From an uncultured Saprospiraceae bacterium (lineage in GTDB: Bacteria > Bacteroidota > Bacteroidia > Chitinophagales > Saprospiraceae): a stretch of DNA of 33,737 nt. This document shows, piece after piece, positions 25,735 through 33,506 of this stretch. A model generated the notes under the pieces. That model was not told where the DNA came from. It worked only from the letters and a program-made list of their open reading frames with translations, and searched no databases. Where the stretch lies: assembly GCA_937125475.1 (NCBI GenBank), contig CAKZLL010000256.1, positions 1 to 33,737 on the forward strand. Direction: 5' to 3'. Position 1 is the first letter of the stretch; each line of letters opens with the position of its first letter. The translations under genes and the position numbers were made by a program.

Positions 25735-27405
25735 ATGGTTTTTAGACCTTTTTTAAGGGAAAAAAGAAATTTTGAAGTAATAATTATCCTTTTACTGCAA
25801 TTTTGGGCTGGCTGGTCTTTTGGTCAAACAAAATTGCAGGATACTATTTTTGTACGCTTAGAACGAGCTAATAAAATTAGTCAGATCAACCCAACTATTG
25901 GATTGCAATTACTTAACCAAAATTTAAAATTAGCCAAAAAAGAAAAGTACTTATATGAACAATGTATTACTTTAGAAAATATAGGTCTTATTCATTTAAA
26001 CGCTAATCGAATGGAAAAAGCCGTTACTGCTTTTCAGCAATCCATGAAAATCGCTATCGAGATGGATAGTGTTTTGTTAGAAGGAAAAGTATTGCATCGT
26101 TTGGGAAATTTGTACATGAGGATTGGACGATTAGAAAAGGCAAAAGAAACACAAAACACAGCTTACTCTATTTTCAAAAAAGAAAAAAACCTATATTGGC
26201 AGGCAAGCGCTTTAGGTAATTTAGGCAATATTTATACGCAATTAGGCGGAGGCGAGGAAGCATTGAAACAGTATCAAATGGCGCGTGATTTATTTGAACA
26301 ATTAGGAAATGAAGAGGAAAAAAGGGGTATGAACCTCAATATTGGCTATTATTATTTAATGCAAGGACAGGGCGAAATGGCTTTACCTTTTGTTAAAAAT
26401 AACTTGGCTTATAGTTTACAAAATAATTTGCCTAAAGAGATCGCAATGGGTTATGGAAATTTGGGCTATAGTTATTTTTTAATCGACGATTTTGATCAAG
26501 CTTTTCGGAATTACCAAATATGTGTTGATACCGCTCAAAAATATGGTTTTGTTAGAATTGAGTATGATACTTATAAGGATATGTCTGCGACTTTCAAAAA
26601 ACAAGGGAATTCATCTCAAGCGATGGAATATTTGACGAAATATTACACCCTAAAAGATTCAATTATTGGCGAAAGCACACAAGCTAAAATATCAGAATTA
26701 GAAATCCAATTTCAAGCGGCAAAACAGGAGCGTGAAATTCAAGTATTAGAGCAAAAACAACGTATTCAAGGACTTAAATTGTGGTTTTTATTCATTAGTT
26801 TAGGATTATTAATTGTGATTGGTTTATTAACTTTTCAGAAAATGAAAGGCGATTTGCGCAAAAAACAAGATTTATTAGCTAAAAATAAAGCCATTCATCA
26901 ATTAGAAAAAACATTGATTGAAAAAGAATTAGAAAAGCAATTGTTAGAGAAACAAAAAGCGACGGATGAATTGGCGTATAAATCTAAATACTTGACTGAT
27001 TTTGCCTTAGAGATTTCTCAAAAAAATGAATTTTCAGCTACGTTATTCGCTAAACTTGCCCAAATTGAGCGTTTAAGAATGTCTAAAGTAGTGAGTAATA
27101 AGTTCAAGGAATTACACTTTTTTGTTACTTCTCAGCTCCAAATTAATGAAGGTGTTGCTGTTTTTCAACAACATATAGACGAAATCAACTTAGGTTTTAA
27201 TTATAAATTGCAACAACAATTTCCAGATTTAACGGCTAAGGATTTAATTCTTTGTGGTTTGTTGCGCCTCAATTTGCAAAATAAAGAAATCGCAACGATT
27301 AGAGGCGTATCAGATAATGCAGTCAAAATGGCGCGTTATCGCTTACGCAAAAAGTTAAGTTTGAGTGGAGAAGACGATATTGTTGCATTTTTGAAAGCAT
27401 TTTAA
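25735..27405 (+). CDS. TPR / membrane / C-terminal HTH transcriptional regulator
   Basis: A 556-residue protein of the Bacteroidota class in which a periplasmic TPR sensor domain is joined through one membrane segment to a cytoplasmic LuxR-like HTH. A signal peptide or signal anchor lies at 12-31 (VIIILLLQFWAGWSFGQ). About six TPRs cover 50-300 (for example ALGNLGNIYTQLGGGEEALKQY). The membrane segment is near 350-369 (LWFLFISLGLLIVIGLLTF), followed by a Lys/Glu/Gln coiled coil to about 435. The HTH is near 495-550: FPDLTAKDLILCGLLRLNLQ, then NKEIATIRGVSDNAVKMARYRLRKKL, a sigma-region-4/LuxR-like recognition region. It is divergent from the T9SS protein gene across 233 bases, making that gene a candidate target. 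The partner REP palindrome follows its stop. Confidence 0.88.
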   Translation: MVFRPFLREKRNFEVIIILLLQFWAGWSFGQTKLQDTIFVRLERANKISQINPTIGLQLLNQNLKLAKKEKYLYEQCITLENIGLIHLNANRMEKAVTAFQQSMKIAIEMDSVLLEGKVLHRLGNLYMRIGRLEKAKETQNTAYSIFKKEKNLYWQASALGNLGNIYTQLGGGEEALKQYQMARDLFEQLGNEEEKRGMNLNIGYYYLMQGQGEMALPFVKNNLAYSLQNNLPKEIAMGYGNLGYSYFLIDDFDQAFRNYQICVDTAQKYGFVRIEYDTYKDMSATFKKQGNSSQAMEYLTKYYTLKDSIIGESTQAKISELEIQFQAAKQEREIQVLEQKQRIQGLKLWFLFISLGLLIVIGLLTFQKMKGDLRKKQDLLAKNKAIHQLEKTLIEKELEKQLLEKQKATDELAYKSKYLTDFALEISQKNEFSATLFAKLAQIERLRMSKVVSNKFKELHFFVTSQLQINEGVAVFQQHIDEINLGFNYKLQQQFPDLTAKDLILCGLLRLNLQNKEIATIRGVSDNAVKMARYRLRKKLSLSGEDDIVAFLKAF

Positions 27406-27427
27406 TTGTTTTTTGTTGGTATTGATC

Positions 27428-27464
27428 GGGCAAAATGGGGCAAAGGCATGCCTTTGCCCTACGA
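27428..27464 (-). repeat. REP-like palindromic repeat, copy 2 (opposite orientation)
   Basis: The same perfect 22-bp palindrome as at 1518-1539 lies at 27438-27459. Read on the minus strand it is again preceded by TCGTA and followed by CATTTTGCCC, against CTTTGCCC in copy 1. It fills the gap between the convergent stops of the TPR/HTH gene and the KAP NTPase gene, two bases from the latter, and may help terminate both. Confidence 0.75.
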
Positions 27465-27466
27465 TG

Positions 27467-30400
27467 TTAATATTGTCTAAAAGAAAAACGTTTAACGAAT
27501 GGTATGATTGTTTTCAAATAATTAATTCGGAGTAATGGAATGGCTCTAATATCTATATTTCTATTATTTCCTGCTTCATTTAGAAAATGCCTAAAATTAT
27601 CCCATTCTTGGTTCGTTCGTTCATATTGATCAATATCTTTTCCTATTTCTAATTCAGTTTTATTAACAAAATCAAGCAAAATTTCACTTCCTTCTGCCTC
27701 CTGTAATTTATTTAAAAATAAAGCCGTCATCCACGGAGAACCAATCGTAGTGGCTAATAAAATATAAATAGAATTGAGTGATTTTGTATTTATTTCGCTA
27801 GATATAGGCACCCAATATGGATTAGATTTAATAAGCCTTAACGTGTTTAAAAATCGTTTGATCGTTCTCGGACTTGTCCCTAAAATAGGTGTTAAGCCTT
27901 TGATAAATTCAATTTCATCAAAATCAAACTGTACTTTAGAATGAGAATTAGATTTAGGTGTATAATGCTGTGATTGCGAAATTTTAGCTGGAGAAAATGA
28001 CACATCGCTTTCGATATGAGAAATAGTTGTTTCTTCCGCCGATTTTGCCGAAAGGCTGGTAAACTCCAATGGTTTTGGAGGTATTTCTTTTTTGGGCATA
28101 GGCGAATAACTGGCACTTTGAGAAGCAATTTTCCGTTTTTTATTGCTGCTATAACTTCTTTTTGTTGCTTTATTATTTTCTGAGCTATCCGTTTTTAATA
28201 ATTCAGAAATGTAAGTCTTTTTATCTCGATCTCCGATTCGGTTCAATCTAAATGGCAATTGAAATATCTTTTCTAGATAATCGAATGGCGTTGCATCATT
28301 TCTAAATTCTTTTTGCAATTGTGGGCTATTAATCGTCTCTTCATTAAAATTAGACAGCATATCGCCATATTCCTTAATCAATGATTTGGTAATCCATTTC
28401 ACATCTATACCAACAACGACCACAAACAATGGAAATGCCAAAATCAAGTGAATAGCTTGCAACACTTCGATCACTTTTTCTTGTGGACAACGATCCAAAT
28501 CATCAATATAAAGAACAATTCGTTCGACTTGATTTTGGTCGGGCAGTTCTTCGAGAATGCCTCTGCTTAAAATTTCCTCATTATATTTTTGTAAATAAGC
28601 CGATAACAATTCAAAATCTTTGCGAATAATAGAAATCAAACCCAAATGTTTACGATAATTATCACTTTGAAGTCGTCGTTCTAAAAACACAGAAAAACGC
28701 TTTCCTTTTCTGATTTCTTGCAGTTCCAAATTCGTTTTAGCAATATCATTTTCTGCTTTTGAAAGCTTCTGCTCTGCTTGATCTTTTTGATTTAAGAGTT
28801 GGCTCAATTCCAAATTAAAAGTATTAAGGCGCTGTTGTTGCTTAGTTGTAGCAATATTTTCTAAATGCTCAAGTTTTTGTTTGGCATTTTCAAGATAGCG
28901 AACGCCTTGTTGCATCGTGTCCAAAGCTGGGCGAACTCGTTTTAGAATTAAAGGAATAAAAGCAGTAATTGAAAGAATAATTCCGCCTAATTGAGCAATC
29001 TGATCGGTTATATTTTTAAAAAATCCATTATTCTTACCTAAATAATCAACCAATGCAGGCGCTGCAAACGGAATGCAGATTAAGAAAACGAATAAGAAAA
29101 TACGCCAAACGTGCTTACCAGCAAATATTTTTCTATAAAGTTCAATAAATCGTCCTAAGATCGAGCGATAATACAAAATTAGTCCACTTACTTGCTCCAG
29201 ACTGGTATTAATTTCTTCTTTTCCTGCCCGAATGTGTTTTAACTCTAGCAAATCATCTGCCTTATCTAGCAATTTTTCTACTTCTTTATCATCTTTAATG
29301 ACATTAAAAAAGTTTTTAACACTTAGATCGGCTAATGTTTCTTTTTTGTTTTTAATCGCGTCATCTAAGTTGCTAATTTTTTGCTGAACGGATTTTTTTT
29401 GTCTTTTAAGGTTTTTAATCTCGACGTTAGTTTCTTCAATCAAAATTTGCGTGCTGCTCAATGAAGCATATAACCCTTCCACTTTTTCCTCTTCTTCGGT
29501 CTTGAGACCAATATCTTCCGCGAGTTTATCAAAAATCTTCGTCATTAAACTTGCCCAAAGATTAGCGTCAACAAAATGCCAAGCGTTGAACCAAATTTGG
29601 CTATTCTTTTTCGTGTGACCTGCTCGTTCATCAGCAGATATTTCATCCACTTTCAATTTGAGTTGACGCATAAAAAAGCTCTTTCCTGAGCCCCAATCTC
29701 CAAAAATCCCAATAGAAAGCGGTGGTTTGATTGATTTATTAGTAATCAAGCGAGCAAACGAATCAACTTCGTCAGTGATATCTAATAAATCTTTTCCTTC
29801 GTCGCTATCTGTTTGGAAAGAAGGCACAGTTGCCGAAAAAGACGGATTGAGTATAGCTAATTTTCTTTCCCGAATAATTGGTTCTAAATCATCATAAATT
29901 TCACGATCAATCACAGCAATAATTAACGACGCTTTTTGAGCGGCTGTTTCTGTAAAACCATCCATTAATGCTCGAAAAATATCCGTATCATCAAGCGGAG
30001 CACCAGCAGCTAGTAACGGACTAGCAATCGTTTTAATCGATTTATATTTTTGCGTCATTACGCCCAAAGCTCGCCCCATTTGATAGAGTTCGTCAAGGTT
30101 CATATAACGTTCAGCATCTTTAGTAGCAACAAAACTAATGTTCGGTAAGCTTGAATTTTTTTCTGTATTAAGAATGGTTTTAAAATGAGCTAATTCTTGT
30201 GGATCAATCGAATGAGGCAAATCTAAAGCTTCCAACCCTTGCAAAAAAAGCGAAGAAAACTGCCCATCAACACCTGTTGGAACAACCAACAAATCACTTT
30301 CCACCTTAAATAAATCATTCAATACCAATTCAACTTTCAAGAAATCAGCATATAAATCTTCAACAACTTCTATTTTACCATTTTCATTAGGAATATCTTC

Positions 30401-31000
30401 AACAACTGGATGAGGAAAATTTTCAAAATAACTTTTAGCTCTTTGCTTTGTTTTAACGGCTTCACCTCTTGGTGTTGCGATAGGTTTTGATTGATTCTCT
30501 TTTTCTAAATCATCAATAATAGAAAGTAACTTATAATTAATTTTATTCCGTTTAATTTGCTCCTCCCTTTTTGAAAGCAAGCCGTTCTGAGTGGCTTTTT
30601 TAAGCTTATTATATTGACTTTTTAATAACGAAATTTCATTAATTAGAGGGGAATTTTCTCCTATTTCTTCAAGTAGCACAAAAACTTCATCAATTTTTCC
30701 TTTTGCAATAAGCGATTTACTATCAAGCATATCTTGCCCAACATCACTTATATTAATTTGACCTAATAGATCTAGAATACTTTCAGCAATTTCTATTCGG
30801 GAACGTTCCTCTTCGTTTTTAGCGATTAGTCCATTATCATAATTCCTGTTAAGGGTAGTCAGTTTAGCATTTAATACAATCACTTCATTATAATGGCTAC
30901 TATCTCTAATTCCGATACTATTCAATGCTTCTAAAGCATCTTTTAAATCGTTATTAGCTACTAATTCCCTAATTTCCTCTTTTGTAATTCGTTTATTCAT
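27467..31000 (-). CDS. KAP-family P-loop NTPase with tandem N-terminal effector-associated domains
   Basis: A 1177-residue predicted conflict-system NTPase. Residues 1-80 and 88-165 are two effector-associated domains, most like EAD11: EEIRELVANNDLKDALEAL...EVIVLNAKLTTLNRNYDNGLI and SLIAKGKIDEVFVLLEE...EISLLKSQYNKLKKATQNGLLS. A region near 210-395 has macro-like character (VELVLNDL, then SDLLVVPTG, then TIASPLLAAGAPLDDTDIFR). Walker A is GDWGSGKS (434-441, Lys440). Coiled coils flank two membrane segments (about 632-652 and 672-686) placed between Walker A and Walker B, the KAP hallmark. Walker B is VLYIDDLDRC (Asp833, Asp834, Asp836). A Ser/Lys-rich linker (about 950-1030) precedes the last domain. 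KAP proteins include eukaryotic Kidins220 and bacterial PifA, a phage-exclusion protein. Three small EAD genes lie just upstream. Confidence 0.88.
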   Translation of the reverse strand: MNKRITKEEIRELVANNDLKDALEALNSIGIRDSSHYNEVIVLNAKLTTLNRNYDNGLIAKNEEERSRIEIAESILDLLGQINISDVGQDMLDSKSLIAKGKIDEVFVLLEEIGENSPLINEISLLKSQYNKLKKATQNGLLSKREEQIKRNKINYKLLSIIDDLEKENQSKPIATPRGEAVKTKQRAKSYFENFPHPVVEDIPNENGKIEVVEDLYADFLKVELVLNDLFKVESDLLVVPTGVDGQFSSLFLQGLEALDLPHSIDPQELAHFKTILNTEKNSSLPNISFVATKDAERYMNLDELYQMGRALGVMTQKYKSIKTIASPLLAAGAPLDDTDIFRALMDGFTETAAQKASLIIAVIDREIYDDLEPIIRERKLAILNPSFSATVPSFQTDSDEGKDLLDITDEVDSFARLITNKSIKPPLSIGIFGDWGSGKSFFMRQLKLKVDEISADERAGHTKKNSQIWFNAWHFVDANLWASLMTKIFDKLAEDIGLKTEEEEKVEGLYASLSSTQILIEETNVEIKNLKRQKKSVQQKISNLDDAIKNKKETLADLSVKNFFNVIKDDKEVEKLLDKADDLLELKHIRAGKEEINTSLEQVSGLILYYRSILGRFIELYRKIFAGKHVWRIFLFVFLICIPFAAPALVDYLGKNNGFFKNITDQIAQLGGIILSITAFIPLILKRVRPALDTMQQGVRYLENAKQKLEHLENIATTKQQQRLNTFNLELSQLLNQKDQAEQKLSKAENDIAKTNLELQEIRKGKRFSVFLERRLQSDNYRKHLGLISIIRKDFELLSAYLQKYNEEILSRGILEELPDQNQVERIVLYIDDLDRCPQEKVIEVLQAIHLILAFPLFVVVVGIDVKWITKSLIKEYGDMLSNFNEETINSPQLQKEFRNDATPFDYLEKIFQLPFRLNRIGDRDKKTYISELLKTDSSENNKATKRSYSSNKKRKIASQSASYSPMPKKEIPPKPLEFTSLSAKSAEETTISHIESDVSFSPAKISQSQHYTPKSNSHSKVQFDFDEIEFIKGLTPILGTSPRTIKRFLNTLRLIKSNPYWVPISSEINTKSLNSIYILLATTIGSPWMTALFLNKLQEAEGSEILLDFVNKTELEIGKDIDQYERTNQEWDNFRHFLNEAGNNRNIDIRAIPLLRINYLKTIIPFVKRFSFRQY

Positions 31001-31036
31001 TCCTTTTTTTTGCTGTGATGAAGTTAATTTATCTAA

Positions 31037-31288
31037 TTAATCCAATTCAAGATCATCCAGTAAATAAGAAGCGGCTCTTTTTATTCTGTGAAATTCCACC
31101 TTGTAATTCATTTCCGTAATCGTATAACTGGCTAATTCTTTTTGAATTCGATTAAATCTCGCATTTAAAATTATGATTTGATTATTATCGTGAGAATTTT
31201 TCACATTAAGATTATACATTTTTTTTACTGCATCTTTTAAATTATCCTCAGCAATCAACTCTTTAATTTCGTCTTTTACATTACTCAT
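31037..31288 (-). CDS. Single EAD (EAD11-like) adaptor protein, copy C
   Basis: An 83-residue protein consisting of one effector-associated domain: DEIKELIAEDNLKDAVKKM, then NNQIIILNARFNRIQKEL, then a closing helix KRAASYLLDDLELD. The pattern of hydrophobic positions matches the domains at the head of the KAP NTPase. EADs are death-like homotypic interaction modules, so it should bind the EADs of the NTPase or its sister adaptors (inference). I start at the ATG at 31288 (MSNVKDEI), one base after the TAA of the preceding gene; the frame opens eight codons earlier but overlaps that gene. The NTPase gene starts 36 bases downstream. It has no enzyme domain and no signal peptide. Confidence 0.75.
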   Translation of the reverse strand: MSNVKDEIKELIAEDNLKDAVKKMYNLNVKNSHDNNQIIILNARFNRIQKELASYTITEMNYKVEFHRIKRAASYLLDDLELD

Positions 31289-31289
31289 G

Positions 31290-31785
31290 TTACTCTTTTT
31301 TGGAACTATCAATAAAAAATAATAAAGAATAGTTAAGTTTAATAAATTCTACTCGCTCATCTTCTTTTGAAAGTAAACCTCTTTTACCCCTTTGTTTAAG
31401 CTGGGAATATAGAAATCTAATTTTCGTAATTTCCTCTAATTTTCTAGAACTTTCTACATTTTTTTCAAGCAAAACAAATACCTCCTCAATTTTTCCTTTT
31501 GCAATCAGTTTTTTACTTTCGAGCGGCTCTTGTTTTGTATCATTTATATCAATTTCATTTAATAAATCTAAGATATCCATAGTAATATTTGCCTCTACTA
31601 CTTTTTTGTCTGTATTAGAAATTAAGCCCTTCTTATATCGATTATTAAGCCTATTAAATCTAGCATTAAGTAAAATCACCTCATTGCAATAATTAGCTCC
31701 TTTATTCAAAGTTTTTAACGCTTTTTTCAAATCTGCATCAGCAATTAATTGCCTGATTTTCTTTTTTTTTAATTCGTTTACTCAT
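31290..31785 (-). pseudogene. Tandem EAD adaptor, out of frame at an A9 tract (copy B)
   Basis: Read with one A removed from the A9 run at 31762-31770, the frame from the ATG at 31783-31785 gives MSKRIKKKKIRQLIADADLKKALKTL and continues into a 164-residue protein with two EADs. It aligns along its whole length with residues 1-165 of the KAP NTPase, which begins MNKRITKEEIREL. As written, the ATG frame stops after 15 codons (MSKRIKKKENQAINC). The rest of the coding region (31290-31730) is intact, with no further stop. In that downstream frame only a TTG at 31730 could start, which would lose the first helix. So this is a recent pseudogene, a phase-variable gene, a slippage-expressed gene, or a one-base sequencing error. 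It ends one base before the next adaptor's ATG. Confidence 0.75.
31762..31770 (-). other. A9 homopolymer at the frameshift point
   Basis: Nine T on the plus strand read as nine A on the coding strand, six codons into the tandem EAD gene, then G and four more A. The matching place in the KAP gene reads ACAAAAGAGGAAATT, without a long run. Eight A restores the frame. Runs of nine A are long enough for RNA-polymerase slippage and for replication slippage. Confidence 0.85.
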
Positions 31786-31823
31786 TATATTTTTTGTGTT
31801 ATGAAATTGACTTTACCTGTTGG

Positions 31824-32075
31824 TTAATCCAATTGAAGTTTATCCAACAATTGAACAAAAGTCATTTTTGTTCTTTGAACCATTAATTTGTAATTCATTC
31901 CTAAAATTATCCCATTATCAAAATCCTGCTGCATCCCATTAATATCAAAATTCAGCAATAAGATTTGGCGTTGAAGATCTGGATCTGTCACATTAATAGT
32001 ATTCAATTCTTTCAATGCCGCTTTCAAATCATCTTCTACGATCAAATCCTTGATCTTATCTTTTATATTACTCAT
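31824..32075 (-). CDS. Single EAD (EAD11-like) adaptor protein, copy A
   Basis: An 83-residue single-domain protein, the first EAD gene of the run: MSNIKDKIKDLIVEDDLKAALKEL, then RQILLLNFDINGMQQDFDNGI, then TFVQLLDKLQLD. It is the same length as the adaptor at 31037-31288 and shares its start (MSN-KD-IK-LI) and end (LLD-L-LD), so the two are close paralogues. The expected role is homotypic binding to the NTPase EADs. It starts 12 bases after the DUF4403 gene's stop and is followed after 38 bases by the frameshifted tandem EAD gene. There is no signal peptide; cytoplasmic. Confidence 0.75.
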   Translation of the reverse strand: MSNIKDKIKDLIVEDDLKAALKELNTINVTDPDLQRQILLLNFDINGMQQDFDNGIILGMNYKLMVQRTKMTFVQLLDKLQLD

Positions 32076-32087
32076 GTTATTTTTTTA

Positions 32088-33506
32088 TTAAAAATTCAGT
32101 CCGTCCACTTTCAAATTCAATTTACCATTAGATAAAACCACCACTCTAAAACCATTAGGCGTTAAATAAAGCCCTTCAATTTTTAATTCATCCAATTGAC
32201 CATTAAGTAAAATTCCCTTAACTGGTTCATAATTTTTGAGTTGATCTTGTATCATTTTTTGAGCATCTTTGATATTTTGCTCTAAAGGAAAAGTTAAATA
32301 AGGTTCAATTTTTTTCAAAATAGTAGAATGAAACAGCCAGTTAGCACTTTTCAAAATCCCATTTTTAGTATCTAAATCATAATCTACATTTTCGATTTTG
32401 ACGGTAGAAGTTGCTGGATCAAAAACGGGTTTTCCGCGCATATAAATCATTCCTTTCACACTTCCATCTACCAAAGCACCAATAATAACTTGCTCACCTT
32501 GCCCATAAATAGTTAGGTTTTTAACCGTAACCGATCGTTTTCCTTGCGAAAAAGTTTGACCAACCATTTCTTTTTTAGCAATTTTTTCGGCTGCAACATA
32601 AGGAATTTCAGTTGTTAAATTAATTTGAAAATCATCTTTGATTTGCTCAGGGCGCACAAAAGGCGGTAAGGTTTTATTAATTGTTACTTTCGGTTTTTCC
32701 TCACTCAACACGACTTCCGCAGCGGATTGAATACCGATAGTTGCATTAATAATACCTTTCTCTGTTTTTAAAGGTGTCATTTGAATGGATTTTGGCGAAA
32801 GCTTCAACCAAACTTTATAATCTTCATTTACATTAATCGGATCTTGTAGCATCGTCCAAGCATCTTGAGCATATTCTTTAATATTCAAATTGGCTTTTAT
32901 CTGTTCGTCAATCGAGTTTTCTAAAAACTGCTTATTCGATTTTAATAAACGATTAGCAATAGATTTGATAGATACTTTTTGTCCCAAAATACTAGTCGTC
33001 GGAGCATGAAGCCATTTATAATCCGTCAAAACCGTCACTGTTGCCAAATCCCAAGATTCATCAATCTCATAAACCGTTCTAAATGAAAGTGCAATACTTC
33101 CTTCGACTGATTGATAACCATACGTACCAAACACGCCATAGCGCATTTTGACCGAAAGTTTGAGCGGCACATAATATTCAAAAGCATCGGGATAAGCCGA
33201 TAATTTAATATCTTTTTGTTTCCAAATTTTCATTTTCAAATTATCACCATCGTTATCATCATAAGATTTGTCTTCATACAACAAACCCGTGACATCTTTA
33301 TTAATTTTTGCTTCGATAGCTGGCACACTCATTTTGATAGGAATATTGACCGTCGAAGTTTGTGGATTAAAAGACATTGCATCGTATTTAGCCTTAGGTT
33401 TTTCTGTCTCCAAAAGCTGCTTGGAAGGCTTACAACTACTAGCAAATAATACCACAAATAGGACAATAGAAAAAACAACTAAGGTAAGAAATTGGTTTTG
33501 ACCCAT
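32088..33506 (-). CDS. DUF4403 family lipoprotein
   Basis: A 472-residue predicted lipoprotein. The N-terminus is a lipoprotein signal ending in the lipobox FASSC, with lipidated Cys25. The mature part is beta-rich with long amphipathic strands: STVNIPIKMSVPAIEAKINKD near the start, and a related VNITTEIPYVAAEKIAKKEMVG-like second half, suggesting two similar barrel halves as expected for DUF4403. The function of the family is not established; a lipid-binding tubular fold has been suggested for such duplicated-strand proteins, which I cannot confirm. The first EAD adaptor gene starts only 12 bases after its stop, so it may lead the EAD/KAP transcript. A terminator-like hairpin lies upstream of its promoter region. 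Confidence 0.85.
   Translation of the reverse strand: MGQNQFLTLVVFSIVLFVVLFASSCKPSKQLLETEKPKAKYDAMSFNPQTSTVNIPIKMSVPAIEAKINKDVTGLLYEDKSYDDNDGDNLKMKIWKQKDIKLSAYPDAFEYYVPLKLSVKMRYGVFGTYGYQSVEGSIALSFRTVYEIDESWDLATVTVLTDYKWLHAPTTSILGQKVSIKSIANRLLKSNKQFLENSIDEQIKANLNIKEYAQDAWTMLQDPINVNEDYKVWLKLSPKSIQMTPLKTEKGIINATIGIQSAAEVVLSEEKPKVTINKTLPPFVRPEQIKDDFQINLTTEIPYVAAEKIAKKEMVGQTFSQGKRSVTVKNLTIYGQGEQVIIGALVDGSVKGMIYMRGKPVFDPATSTVKIENVDYDLDTKNGILKSANWLFHSTILKKIEPYLTFPLEQNIKDAQKMIQDQLKNYEPVKGILLNGQLDELKIEGLYLTPNGFRVVVLSNGKLNLKVDGLNF

Noticed and set aside
31290..31730. Translation of the tandem EAD gene from the TTG at 31730 as the normal start
   Set aside because: It would remove the first EAD helix, which is clearly encoded upstream in the same frame and matches the NTPase; a frameshift explains the data better.
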